From Paraphoma chrysanthemicola (lineage: Eukaryota > Ascomycota > Dothideomycetes > Pleosporales > Phaeosphaeriaceae), in the NCBI GenBank assembly GCA_020744225.1, contig JAGMWG010000012.1, positions 1,178,001 through 1,242,000 of the forward strand: 64,000 bases of DNA. The letters are read 5' to 3'. This document shows positions 45,474-56,960 of this stretch, in pieces. The notes under the pieces are model-generated. The model was not told the origin of the DNA, made no database searches, and was given only the letters and a program-made list of their open reading frames with translations. The number at the start of each line of letters is the position of its first letter. Position 1 is the first letter of the stretch. Made by a program: the position numbers and the translations under genes.

Positions 45474-45758
45474 TCACTTAAGTGGAAGAAAGGTAGACAC
45501 AAAGGCATGCTTTTCGATGCTTCGTCGTCTCGTCGTACAATCTTTGTAGAGGACTACAGGCTCGGGAAAGCCCATAGTATAAGTACTTTCACTGACAATA
45601 TCAGGATTTGCGTCAGAGCAGTCCTGATCACCTTTGCCTTTGGCGCTCAATTGAAAATATGCATCAATGCCATTGTTGAACCCAATCGGGCCGCCAGAGA
45701 ATGTGCAAGTTTTGGACCTGGCATTAGTTTGCTGTACTACCCCGCAGCTTCCCCACAT
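45474..45758 (-). CDS. possible small Cys-containing protein, 94 aa
   Basis: An uninterrupted minus-strand frame from ATG with four Cys (SCG, TCTFSGG, DCSDAN, KDCTT) and a globular-looking sequence (GFNNGIDAYFQLSAKGKG, YTMGFPEPVVLYKDC). No signal peptide in the frame; an AG acceptor just upstream (CCAAGTAG) could mark an exon 2, but no first exon was found. Family unknown. It may be a fragment of a small secreted protein gene, or chance. Confidence 0.3.
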   Translation of the reverse strand: MWGSCGVVQQTNARSKTCTFSGGPIGFNNGIDAYFQLSAKGKGDQDCSDANPDIVSESTYTMGFPEPVVLYKDCTTRRRSIEKHAFVSTFLPLK

Positions 45759-46009
45759 CAAGGCCTACTTGGCGTAGTACTCAGAACCCTCTGATTGGTG
45801 CTAGATTGCAGATATGGCAAAAAAGAAGGACCCGCTCACGCTTAGAAGAAGCTTTCACCGATCGGGAAATTACTGGAATACGGATACGGTGAGGCCCCTA
45901 AAGATACAAAAGGGACAGTGCTGACGAGAAACTGAGTCTAGAACTCTTCCAACTTTCAGCTATTATAACCAGTCCGTTATTTTGCATTACGATTGTTGTT
46001 TTCACTACA

Positions 46010-46911
46010 ATGGCCTCTCTAGAAAACAAAGTTGTCATCATAACTGGTTGCAGCAGTGGAATCGGCCTAGCGACCACCCTTCTTTTCCTCTCTCGGCAAG
46101 CGCGAGTCTTTGGTGTGGACATATCGCCTTTCAATCAAGATCTTAACGAGGCGCAGACGTCAGCCTTCACTTTCTTTCAGGTAGACCTGACGAGGCCAAA
46201 GGCAGCCGAAGAAGTTGTAACCGCCTGCATCACAAAATATGGGCCTAGAATCGATGTTCTGGCCAATGTTGCAGGCATTATGGATGTATTTGCATCCGCG
46301 GATACTGTGACAGAAGCTGAATGGGGACGAGTGATTCAGATAAATCTCACTGTGCCTGTGCAACTTATGCAAGCGGTCCGTACATCCAAGAACAGCGCTG
46401 AATATAACTAACAAAACGATGAGTACTAGGTCCTACCCAGTATGAAGGAGCACAAGTCTGGAGCAATCGTAAACGTGGGAAGCAAATCAAGCACCAGCGG
46501 AGCAGCAGCCGGCGTTGCATACACGGCAAGCAAACACGGGCTAGCTGGAGCAACGAAGAATGTAGCTTGGCGGTTCCACGGCGATGGTATCCGCTGCAAC
46601 GCAATTCTTCCAGGCGGTAAGTTCTTTGACGGTAGAACCCGCTCAATAGAGCAACTAATCTTGCTAATCATCTGATAGGCGTCATCACCAACATTGGGAA
46701 CTCCATGGCGACTGAGAGTTGGGACAGTGCTGGTTATGAAGCTCTAGCGCCGGTCCATAACTTACACATGGGTGGTCAGAAGGACGGACGTCCGTATAGC
46801 GGTGTTGAGCCCATTGATATTGCTCGTGGCATTGCATTCCTCGCTTCGGACGATGCGAAGATGATCAACGGGGTGATGTTACCAGTTGACAACGGCTGGT
46901 CGACAATATAG
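46010..46911 (+). CDS. short-chain dehydrogenase/reductase (SDR), 261 aa
   Basis: Three exons: 46010-46375, 46430-46616 and 46679-46911; introns 54 bp (branch AACTAAC) and 62 bp. Classical SDR: cofactor motif GCSSGIG (13-19), catalytic YTASK (Tyr153, Lys157), a Ser near 143, and a C-terminal LASDDAKMINGVMLPVDNGW typical of the glucose/ribitol dehydrogenase-like group. The acidic residue after beta-2 (VFGVDIS) points to NAD(H) rather than NADP(H). A short NVAG motif (ANVAGIM) replaces NNAG. The substrate cannot be told. The gene stands alone; no cluster partner adjoins. Confidence 0.9.
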
Positions 46912-47881
46912 CCGCTGCCGAGACTCTACAATAGAAACATTATACGTAGAACGGGCATGAGGCTGACTTGATGAGAAAGGCCTTATGAGGCGGAGCATTG
47001 GAACGAGTGGGAGGCCGCGGCAATTCAATGACACAAATTCTTTCGAAACGCACAAATTGATGGAAACATTGTTTGGTCAATTGTGGGTTTGGCACTTTTA
47101 TTCCAATCAGTGTATTTCCAAACGGAAATCAAGGATTTGACACTGTGCATCGAGCGGTTTCCAGTGATCCTGACCTCATACTGTGCTGACTTTGTGTGCG
47201 CATGCCGATTTGCACACCACAATCCAAAACGTGCGATCGCAATCACAAAACATTGCATCATGCCTCGTCAGCTAGCAAAATGGAGGAACGTCTCAGTATA
47301 ATTTATTATCCAATCCTTCGCGATCAATCCTGAGATCGGTAGCCAGAAATGCACGACGCCACCAGGGTTTGCTAGAATTTGTGCCCGGTCGATCAAGCGC
47401 GGCCTCCTTCATTTCGCACGTTCTGCCGTGGCTCTATAGACTCAAAATTGATTTACAAGAAGAAAACAAAATAGGAAATTGCTTTGAGATTATACAGACC
47501 TCTTTATTGTAGCAAATTTATAACTGATGGCCGGCAACAGTTGGGCGAGGACGGCGATGCCTAGTGACGCTCCCATGATTATGATGATGTCAAGACTGGA
47601 CCTAGTTTCTGTGTACCTGCTAGAGCTCAAGAAATCTTACAAAACCGAAAACTGCGCACAGTATTCACCAGGCACATCATAAACGTTGCTAAGCTCATAA
47701 TACAAGCTTCCATACCATACGTCACTTCGTTCATTCCCCGCAGGCAGGCCTTTACATTGTACAATCATGCCTCGGATGGTCGCACCGCAGCTAGCTGGCG
47801 AGGGATTTCAGGTCATGCTTTCAAAACCTTTCTCTGGTAAAATCTCGACCATAATATCTTTTAAGGTTCTGGGCACCGCTA
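46912..47881. other. intergenic, nothing recognised
   Basis: No gene supported. An ATG frame at about 47767 (MPRMVAPQLAGEGF...) ends after about 40 codons just before the hypothetical gene at 47882 and might be an unrecognised first exon of it, but no splice joins the two cleanly. Confidence 0.45.
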
Positions 47882-48313
47882 ATGATACATGAAGGTGCTC
47901 CGACACATCAGGTTGAGATCATTGGCGAGTTGAATCGCTCAGCCAGCATTCGCTTGACGAATTACAATGGAAGTGCAAAGTCTTCTGAGAAGAAAGGAGA
48001 TGTGCCACAGTACGTGATGCTGGCGCACAGAACTTACTCTTTTCTCTAATTGATTCGCAGGGATGATGTTCGCGAACTGATTGCTCTAGTCTCCGAGCTT
48101 CGTGGCTTTCCTTCCCGCGAAACCAACGACATATATGGTTTGAACACAAAGCTTGAATTTGCTACTTTTGAGATTCAATGGACTAATCAGGAAGACGATC
48201 CAGCAGCTACAGGGGGCGAGGTAGCTGGAGAGCAGATGGATGACTTCAAGAGGGTTGCGGACAGCATTGAAGCTTTGGCGAGGCAGTTTGCGAAGCAGGA
48301 ATCTACAATATAG
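47882..48313 (+). CDS. hypothetical protein, 126 aa, two exons
   Basis: Exon 1 47882-48009 and exon 2 48061-48313; the 51-bp intron (GTACGT...TTCGCAG) joins GDVPQ|DDVRELIALVSEL. Not recognised. The sequence is hydrophilic with likely helices (DDVRELIALVSELRG, FKRVADSIEALARQFAKQES) and no signal or membrane segment. The start is uncertain: the first Met in frame was used, and a further upstream exon is possible. The splice fit and the continuous frame on both sides argue that it is real. Confidence 0.5.
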
Positions 48314-48794
48314 CAAAGCCAGGACGACTATCAAGCTCTTTGAAATAGGAGAAGGAATCGTGCACAAAAGACGCCAATCCAGGCTAGCAAGCAGTGAATA
48401 ATGGCACAATATCAAGTCTGATCTGCCGTACTCCCTTTCTTTCGTGTGCCAATCCGTGGAGCAAATGAGATATTGTCTCTCGGATCAGGCACGCCATGCT
48501 TGGCAGGACCGATTGTACATCCGCAGGCACTGACGCTTATCACGAGATCCACCGCGTGAAGGGACAAGTTTGACCGATATCATTGACTGATGGCGGGTTG
48601 TAGCAATCACATGAGCCTAGTGATGAATACAGTAGTCCCAAACGGGGGAAAATCACAGCGTCCCACACGAGACTTGCAACCATGGTTGTAGCTCGTCTGT
48701 ACTAGCACCGCAGCATGGCACTGAGCGGCGGATTTGCTGAACAAATCCCAAAGACCGCGCACAATATCTCCATATGCTCCCTGAGCATATGACA
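48314..48794. other. convergent intergenic region
   Basis: Between the hypothetical gene (+) and phospholipase D (-). It contains a perfect hairpin at 48771-48791, listed separately; otherwise nothing recognised. Confidence 0.45.
48771..48791. repeat. perfect 9-bp hairpin just after the phospholipase D stop
   Basis: CATATGCTC, loop CCT, GAGCATATG. It begins three bases downstream of the PLD stop codon (48795-48797 on minus), so it would fold at the start of the PLD 3' UTR. Possible RNA stem or a protein-binding palindrome. Confidence 0.6.
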
Positions 48795-51502
48795 CTATGT
48801 ATAAACACTCTCCGTAAAGGAGTTGACCTGCAACCCCCTCTCAGCCAGTTCTGCCTTCTCCAAAAACTTCAGCTGCATCCAGACCAAGTGACCTTGAACG
48901 CGATCCAGTTCCGCGCGAATCTCCTTGACTGGTCGAACCATATCGTACAAGTGACCTTGCTTGTGGTCTTTATCGGCCTTCGGATTTGGTGTGAAGCTGT
49001 CGTAGTCTTCAAAAGTTTGGATATTGTCATCGGGGTCAGCATGAAATAAGCTGCGGAAGACTTCGGTGTTGACTGTTGCGCGTTTGCACCATTCGTCCCA
49101 GAGTTTGGGCGACAGCGGGTCCGAAACAAAATCCGCTTCTGGGCCAGCCAGATAGTCGTTGCGGCTGTTCTCTGAAGGAGGTTGCGCATTAGGATCGTCT
49201 GATGCGTCGAGAGTCTGTGGCGGAAGGAGCCCCATGTGTTCGCGCCAAAGATTGCTCCGGAGTTCGTGAGCAAGGCGTGCGGCCTTGTACGGCTTGCCCT
49301 CCATCTCGATATCGACCTCATCTCTGTCATGTAGGACAATTGACAGTTCAGAGTCGTGGAAGCCCAGTTGTGAGCGGTCGTTTATGTTCGAAGATCCACA
49401 TATTACATACCTATCGTCCACGATACAGAGCTTGGCATGGATGTAAAGCTCTTCCTGGAAGAAGAATTCCTTTTCCGACTCTGGGTCGCCTTCCCACTCT
49501 TCTGTGCTTGGCTTCTTCTCAGTCAACATGGCATCATCCGCTATAGAGTCAGGATCGATGACGCCGCCTTGATCTCCGAGACCGACATCCTCCTCTTGGC
49601 CCGAGAATTTGTGCCTCAGCTCTGCTGCGCGTTTTCTTGCATCTTCTCCGCTCTCTTCTAGTGGAGCTTCGAGTTCTTCGATTTCTGCCTGCTCCAAATC
49701 CATGTAAGTCATACCTGACTGCTCCTCACGCTTCTTAAGCGTAGGCGTAACATTGATACGATCGTATGAACGCAGATTGAAGAAGAAGATATGCTGTTCA
49801 GGATCTACGCCAGCTGCTTTCACACGTCCGAAGATACTGTCATCTCCGCGGCAAATGCTCTTGAATTGGTAGTCCATGATGGCTCGTGTACCGGCAGCCG
49901 CGTTGTCTCTAAGATCTCCAGCAAAACCGGGAATTGCTGGAATAACGATGATGACCTTGAAGTTTCTGCTTTCTTTTGCCGCAGTTACTACTGCATGTAC
50001 GATGGCCGCTCCGATCTGGTTGTGCACCGGATTCTCATCGTGTTTGTTCGTGGCTGTAATGAAGAATTGGTTCTCAATGTAGACGAAGTGTTGCGCGTTT
50101 CGGATCAGTTCGCAATAAGCGTTTTGTATGCTCTGCTCGTGCGGAAGAATACCCATGCTCCAATCTGCACTGCTTCTAACGAGCTGAGCGTGGACCGTTC
50201 CGCGATTGTCGAGATTCTTCGTGTTCAACGGTGTCTTTGGATGATGAATATACCCGCCCACAGGAAACTTAGGCCTTTGCACTCCAATGAGATCCTCGTC
50301 CTCCCCTTCGCGTCCTTCCATGGTAAGCCATTCATATCTCTCGTCGCGTTTGTACTTATCACGCTTCATGAAGTTCCATCGGAGGACGAAGTGTTCCGCA
50401 ATGTCATACACGGCGGGACCGATCAACCCCATGGCGACGTCGTGCCAGGGCATGCGTCCATATTCCAGTTTGTTGAGTTTGTTGGATTTCCAGTCATCAA
50501 CACCTTCGAAGTCCAAGATGCGATTGTTGTTGAAATCCTGGCCTGGGAAAATCTGATTCTGGATGCCTGACGGATGCACGTCGGAGAGCGGGTGCTGCTT
50601 CTCGTCCCATCGCCCGTAGCACAGATCCAGCCCACCAATAAAAGCCATGGCGTAGTCAATGACAATGAACTTCTCGTGATGTGCCCAGTAGAATGTCATG
50701 TCACCAGCATTCTCGAAAACGTTGTGGTCTGGATGCCTCATGACTTTGATATTTCCGTATCCGGGCTCACCTTCCTCGAACATGCCCATGAGGGCTTTCT
50801 TGGTGTGCTGGCTGTTGCAAGTGAGAGCTGCAGTCACCTTAAAAAGGGTAAGTGTATTGAAGTTACTAGGTGTCGCGAAACGCTCACCTCTTTGTATACA
50901 GACACGTAAATTTTGACACCTGCTTGAGCTCTGCGCTTGAGAATCTGGTCCAGTCGCCATTTTTGATTGTAGAATGGTGGACGCTTCAAGAACTGGTTTC
51001 GTGTGAGCTTTGAATTTCCCGGGCGCGGATAACGAGCTCACCAATTCTGGAGAGAGCCACCAGTCAGCAATATAAATGGTTTCTTTGGCTTGCTCAAGTG
51101 CCTCTGCGACAGCCTAGTGGAGTTCAGCCTATAACGCCGCCATGATGGGCGGTCGTCTCTTACCCAGAAGTAGTCTCTGCCATCGACATACCACTTCACT
51201 AAATTGCCCTCTCTTTCTGGCGCAAATGAGTTGAAGCGGTGGTTTTCGGCAATGCGACTGCGCTTGTCGTCCGTCTTCTGTTCATGCTCTTCGTCATGGC
51301 GGTGGTTGGAGTTGAAAATGTTGGTGAATTTTCCTGCTTTGTGTTTCGCATGCACCACCTTTATCATGGGCTTCTCGAGCTTCGTACTCGCAAGCTTGCT
51401 CTGCAACTCTTCAATCTTTTCGCTGGCCCTGTGGTTGAACGGATGGAACAGCTTCTCCTTCAGCCCTCGCTTCCCCGCACCATCTTTGGGCGCATCAGAC
51501 AT
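48795..51502 (-). CDS. phospholipase D
   Basis: Four exons: 51502-51164, 51113-51042, 50992-50888 and 50837-48795 (852 aa), with three clustered introns of 50, 49 and 50 bp, all phase 0. Hydrolyses phosphatidylcholine to phosphatidic acid. Both catalytic HKD boxes are complete: His226-x-Lys228-x4-Asp233 (HHEKFIVID) and His639-x-Lys641-x4-Asp646 (IHAKLCIVD), followed by GSSNINDRSQLG. The spliced joins restore conserved PLD sequence (DYFWAVAEALEQAKETIYIA, DWWLSPELFLKRPPFYNQKW). There is no PX or PH domain at the N-terminus, so it belongs to the shorter filamentous-fungal group rather than the long yeast SPO14 form. The frame is open further upstream but only with GTG; ATG at 51502 (MSDAPKDG) was chosen. 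Confidence 0.93.
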
Positions 51503-52768
51503 ATTTGGGCCGTGCGTACGCAGATCGCGTTCGTGGCCTGCGACAACGACAATTGGGGCCTGACGAGGGGCTGGAGGTGAGGCGAGCAAGGAGACCTCCG
51601 CGGTATGCACACGTCTTGTACGTCGGCGGGGCTCTGTAAAACCTGTATTCACTGTGCTCGACTTGGCGGCAGGCTCTAGATAGCGGGATTGACGCCGGGG
51701 CGGGAGTTCGGCACAGACGCATTGGGAAGTGTGACGTAGCGGCGTGCAACCACCACCAAGCTACGACCATTGTGGCTGCCACATTGGGTTTTCCCTCGAC
51801 GCTCTTTCAGCTAAAGGCCCAAGGCAGACCCCGCACCAAACCGTGAAACGAAAGTGTCACTTCGAACTCACAGCTTCCACAGCGCAGCCTTAGAGTCTCC
51901 GGCTGGGTCGAATTCTACCTTCCGTGTGATCTGGGGATACAAGTCTTTACCAAAGCTCTACGAGCCATCAGTCGCCCCTTGCGGCCGCGCTTCTTGCACT
52001 CGCAATCATGCGCACAGCATCACATGCGCAAAATCGCTGCAGATTGTTCTTGGCGACAAACTCATCAAGCTTCTCGAGCGCATAATGAAAAAGCTTGTCG
52101 TTTGGCTGATCGAACACTTCATCCTCTAGCTTCCTTGCCTACTGTTGCCCAAGACCAGTTTTCGATCAGGTTATCGAGCGATCGCTGCACGTCATCCTGC
52201 TAACATCAAGGTAGATCTCTAAGGCCACTGGCGAGGAGACTACGCTAATCCGTCCTTGCCCAATGAGATTCAAGTATGATTAAGGCAACTTAATCTAAAC
52301 CAGCAGATGCTTTGGGGGATGGAAATTGTCAATTATGCCTTGGTAAATCATCCTACCGTCCTTCGTGTTCATCACGATGGATATGTTGAAAAGCATTCTG
52401 CCTTAAATTGTATGAGTAGACCGTCTTGTGGCCCAGCTATGGGTACATGTTCATCAAACACACCGAACCTGAACCAAATTTTGATATAACTTAGATAGCT
52501 GTGAATTTGGGTTCGGCACGAACCTAAATTCACGGCGGTATATTCAGCTTCGGCACACTCTCACTCGTACAGAGCTTAGCCACGCCAAACTCATGTCAAA
52601 CGCTTTGCTTTCATTGCAAGCAGGAATCGAGGCATCCAATCCAAGATCGAAGTTCTCAAACGTGCGTATAGACGACGATTACCCCAGTCCAAGGGGAAAC
52701 CATGCCCGCGAAATCGTAGCCAAGTACTCGCCGGTACAGAGCTTGAAGTCTTTGAGCGGAGGCTGGTT
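51503..52768. other. intergenic, 1.3 kb, with one large palindrome
   Basis: No supported gene; short frames on both strands near 52600-52800 overlap the 3' end of the GH43 gene and each other. The one structure seen is the palindrome at 52501-52533. Confidence 0.45.
52501..52533. repeat. 33-bp near-perfect palindrome
   Basis: Arms GTGAATTTGGGTTCG and CGAACCTAAATTCAC pair at 14 of 15 positions around the loop GCA. A related CGAACCTGAACC sits about 35 bp to the left. It lies about 235 bp beyond the GH43 stop. Not recognised as part of a known element. Confidence 0.6.
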
Positions 52769-54301
52769 TCAAGCAACCACAGGCCATCCATCTTCCCAAT
52801 CAAGGTAGTTGAACCCGAAGAAGAATTGATCAGCTTCGTATCCGATGCTCGGTCTCACTGGGTCTATTAGTCTATCTGTGCGTCTAAATAGCTTATATAG
52901 CTTACCGTAATGATAATACATCACCGTCTTCTGTAGAGGTGGAGGTTTGAGTCAGTGCATGTCCCATATCTAATCTCAACGTTGACAGCGTACCTCACTC
53001 TTTGGATCCACCATTACACCTTGTCCACCAGGGGCGTAGATGTCGTCATGACTGGCCAGGATCGTGGTTCCGCCATTCTCGGTCAGGCAGTCCTTGCCAT
53101 CGAGGTCGTGGTAAGGTCCAGTCACCGAATCAGCACGGCAGACAACGATGTGGTATTCGTCGCCTGGTGGTACCAATTCGTTGGCCCGGCGGCAACATTG
53201 CCCAACGCTGAAGAATACGAAGTAGTAGTCTTCATGTTTGTGAAGCACCGCCCCTTCCTGGACTGCGAAATTCGCTGTTGTGTTGCTGATAATGTTCTTG
53301 ATATCCGCTGCCTCACCGGTCCAGGCTTTGAGTTGGTCGTGGCTGTTCATTGCGACTTGTTGAATGCCGGACCAGTAGCTACCAAACGTGAAGTATATGG
53401 GTAAGTCGTCTTTCTCTTGAAACACGTATGGGTCAATCAAATTGTATCGCGAGTTCTGTGGAAGACCGATAGCACCTTGATCAATCCATGTGCCTGGTTC
53501 AAGAGAATCAGAGGTCGCCAGACCAATCTCAGAGTGTTGTGAGCCAATGTACGAGACCGAGTAATGACAGTAATAAGTATCACCGCGCTTGATGACGGTT
53601 GGTGCCTGTAATTCACGTCAGAAGCTTTTTGAAAGTCGAGGAGTGATGAGAGCTCATACCCAAATGTCTTGATCTTTGCGAAGGTGAATACTAGTACCGT
53701 TGTGTAGCAGAGCACCTCTATATGTCCATGGTCCTTGGAGGAACGGGGAATTCGCAATGCCGATATTGCCACTGGTAGCGAAGCGCCAATAAGTTCCGTT
53801 CTCAAACAAAATTGATGGGTCGTGTATCCAAGAACAGTTCCCATGGCTGCGAAGCCACGGGGGCGAAATTAGTAAAGCTCCATGGAAAGTTTGCTAATGC
53901 TCATCGACATCGGAAGCGATACAGAGCAAAGGTAAATCAACGTACCCTGTCTATTGTCAGCAATGTAAGAAGAGAAGAGTTGGGCAGAGGCGTTCTGCTC
54001 TAACATGATCATAGTCGATATCGTCAGTCAATATCGATGGATGATATCAACTAAAATGAAGTAGTCACTCCCATGCTTAGACTCACGTACACATTTCTGG
54101 GTCGGGATAGATGCCAGACGCAAGTGGAGGCGGCGCGAGGCTCTGCGGAACCGGACCAGCTTGTGCAATTGGGATGGCTAGTCCGAATTGTAAGAAAAGT
54201 GGAATGATGGTAGCACTGGTAACGAGGAGGGACGTGAACATGGCTGATAAGCAGCGCAAAGTAGTCGCCTCTGCTGACGAGAGACCGAAGCGCTTCATCA
54301 T
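52769..54301 (-). CDS. secreted GH43 arabinan endo-1,5-alpha-L-arabinosidase-like enzyme
   Basis: Four exons: 54301-54087, 53846-53660, 53605-52994 and 52930-52769 (391 aa). Introns are 240, 54 and 63 bp; the first is about five times longer than any other here. The N-terminus has a hydrophobic segment (MFTSLLVTSATIIPLFLQFG) acting as signal peptide after a short positive stretch. Five-bladed beta-propeller signs of GH43: HDPSIL (catalytic base Asp), DIWAPTVIKRGDTYYCHYS, IGLATSDSLEPGTW, GSYWSGI, EGAVLHKHEDYYFVF, YAPGGQGV, and a WEDGWPVVA end. Likely cleaves arabinan side chains of pectin, which fits the nearby pectate lyase. The last exon is read through a stretch with a 30-bp intron-like sequence, which is too short to be spliced. 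Confidence 0.88.
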
Positions 54302-55559
54302 GCGTAGTGTTTAGAAAATTATCGAAGGAGAATGGCAATGCACAGATGTGATATGATTTGAAGGACGCGTAGTATTTATAGCCGAAGGGGCCGAGTCCAT
54401 TGGTCACACTCTCAAATTGTTCGCTCGCCGAGAGCATGACACCTATTGTGACCGTTAATCTCCATTTGCGTTTGTAGCAGTGACGTCGTTGTGGCTGATT
54501 GTACACAGCGGTGATATTGTGACTGAGAGACACTACATCGTTACAGATCAATTGCCGAGACAAGATCGTAAGTCCCAAAAGGGTTGCTCAGCCGCTACCA
54601 TGGGCTCTGTTGACCGCAGAAAGCAAGCTTCTCTCCGCTCGGCGAGTATGCTACAAACAGTCAGCCGAGTGGCATGGGTACAGTTTGAGGAGAAGACGTT
54701 TACGCCCTGTCCCGAAATGATCAACTATCCCGGGGGCGGTGAGAGCAGGCAACGTATTGACAGAGCGCACCGCTTTGACCAACAGCTTCATGTCGACGGT
54801 AGCCGTATGACATTGGAACCGCCAAGCCATAGTCAGATTGTCTTGCCATCACTCCCGATGTCATCTTATTGAGATATCCCTAGTTGCGAGTAAAGTATGC
54901 TGCGGGCTGCATATGTAGCGATCTAATCTTCAGGACCCTTACTGCCATTAAACGGTATGGGCTTAGGTTGTGAGAAGGACGTTGAGGTTGCCGCCATGGT
55001 TCACCACAATTCTCATATGGTTACACCTCTACTGCCACGTGCTATAATTTCGTTGGTGTGCTCTCTCTCTCATGGCTGCTTGTCGAACGTTACACGTCCA
55101 GCTGCCTGTAAGAAAGGCGAGCCGGGTGTCCATCGGATGATGACCATCAATCAGGTGCGTACCTACAAGGGATCAAGACCCAAGAGACACTTCAAATGAC
55201 AAGTCGTCCACGAGCATCGGCCAGCGTCGAGTCTAGGATGTAGTCGAAGTCAGCGTGTAACGTCGAACAATCTGAGTCGACTCTTTCAACGTTTGCCGCT
55301 CAACGTGGCGTCTTGCACAACAGGATCTCTGCACCACACAGCGTTGCTCATGTATATGGTCCGGCCATGAGCACAAAATGAATGGATGGGTCCTTTTAGA
55401 TTTACAGGCATTGTGCTCATGTCGCGACATGAACATAATTTTGGTATCGAGTTTCGCTATATTCGTATCGCACATTGAATACCAACGCAGATTGAAGGAT
55501 TGAAGATGGATTACTCCGTGTGGATCGTGGTGTCACGTTGCCACTTTGCCTATCATTGT
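54302..55559. other. intergenic, nothing recognised
   Basis: 5' flank of the GH43 gene and 3' flank of the SDR at 55560. A frame at 54480-54872 (+) shows no domain or splice context. No RNA gene seen. Confidence 0.45.
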
Positions 55560-56522
55560 CTAGTTGGGAGCTTTGTATCCATCTACATCGGTGCTATTGC
55601 TCCACCTCGCGAATTTCTTCACATTGTCCTTGTAGGCGTCGAGCTTCTTATTGATGTTAGTGTATGCGTCGGTGCCCACTATGCACCGTAGCGGAGGATC
55701 GTCCATGACAGCCAAGTCGTAGAACACCTTGGCAGCTTTTGCAGGATCGCCAGCTTGTGTACCATGGCGTTCTCCCATGGCTTTCTTTGCATCGATGTGA
55801 TCGTAAGCAGGGTTGTCGATTGCGCCAAAGTCCATGCTACGGCCAGCCTGAGAGGGCTAGTTAGTAATAGTCACGCTGCCATGGCATGTGCTTCAACTTG
55901 CCCAATCCGTGCGGAAGCCGCCTGGTTCGATGCATGTGAACTTGATGTGCCATTCAGGCTTGACCTCTTTTGAGATTGCCTCTGTGAAGCCCTCAACCGC
56001 CCATTTGCTAGCGCAGTAAATACTGAATGTTGGCACGCCTGCTCTTGATTAGATTAGATTACATTAAACACACTTTGCGGGTACCAAAGTCCACGAACCG
56101 AGCTGGCCACCGATTGATGTGACTTGTTGAATGACTCCACCAGTCTTCAATTCGCGCATGGTCTCCATGGCTTTCCTAGTAACGTCGATGAGACCGAAAA
56201 AGTTGATCTCCATCTGCTGCCTGATTTGTGCTTCGGACAAGGTTTCAAAAGGTCCACTCAGGCCATAGCCAGCATTGTTGACCACCACATCTACCCTCTT
56301 GAACTTCTGTACGGCGGCGTCAAAGGCATTGTCGATAGATGCCTTCTTCGTGACGTCAAGGTCTACGAGAAGACTGTTGGTGTCATTGGCATGGGCAAAA
56401 GACAGCTTCGAACTGTTGCGGGCTGTTGCGACGACATAGTCTCCTTTTTGAAGGACAACGTTAACAAGCTCCGAGCCAAACCCGGTAGAGGTGCCAGTGA
56501 TGAGAAAGACGCGTGGTGCCAT
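55560..56522 (-). CDS. short-chain dehydrogenase/reductase (SDR), 282 aa, with a GC-AG intron
   Basis: Three exons: 56522-56099, 56038-55902 and 55847-55560. Intron 1 is 60 bp; intron 2 (54 bp) starts GCAAGT instead of GT, has a perfect TACTAAC branch and ends CAG. Only the GC donor keeps the frame (FRTDW|AGRSMDFG); the neighbouring GT would give a stop. Classical SDR of the 17-beta-hydroxysteroid/retinol dehydrogenase-like type: TGTSTGFG near the N-terminus, NNAGYG, Tyr149-x3-Lys153 (YCASK), then EPGGFRTDW. Substrate unknown. Start ATG (MAPRVFLITG) is preferred to upstream in-frame codons. Divergent from MCM3. Confidence 0.9.
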
Positions 56523-56909
56523 GGTGCGAAGCGTATATTGATGGAAGTGGGGACAAGAAAGGTGAATCAAGAGCACAATTGGATTAGACTGATTATATGT
56601 CTGTCGGCAAGCTTACGATGGCATACGTCAGGTCTGAGGCGGGGACAAGTACGTCAGGAACGATGGAGGGCAAGCGGAGCGCTTCGCGAAGTGTCATTGG
56701 TGAGTCTACATGTCGCCCGTCTCATGAGTAACTTAGCATGGTTGACAAATAGCAGATGTTGCATACGCAGATGATATCAAGACAGATCCGTTAGCTAAAC
56801 GCCCTAAACTCCGGCGCTTGGGACGGTCGAGCTCGCTGACGGGACGATGTGGGTGCAGAGAGGCGACTAGCCCCAAACAGGCGAGGTAATAGGAGGAGCT
56901 GCCAAGAGA

Positions 56910-56960
56910 ACGCGTGCTCCCCAACTGCGTTAGTGCAGGACGCGCCTGCCATTTTACGCG
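56910..56960. promoter_or_regulatory. MluI-box-like sites upstream of MCM3
   Basis: One full MCB element ACGCGT (56910-56915) and two further ACGCG cores (56940-56944 and 56956-56960) lie within 50 bp, about 165-215 bp before the MCM3 ATG. In yeasts MBF binds such clusters to switch on replication genes at G1/S; use here is inference from the motif and the gene. The region is shared with the divergent SDR gene. Confidence 0.55.

Noticed and set aside
52840..52900. 30-bp GTAAGC...CACAG stretch in the last GH43 exon as an intron
   Set aside because: Too short for a fungal spliceosomal intron; it is a multiple of three and open, so the exon reads through.
54480..54872. 130-codon frame (+) between GH43 and the SDR
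   Set aside because: No domain, poor start context, overlaps the GH43 promoter region.
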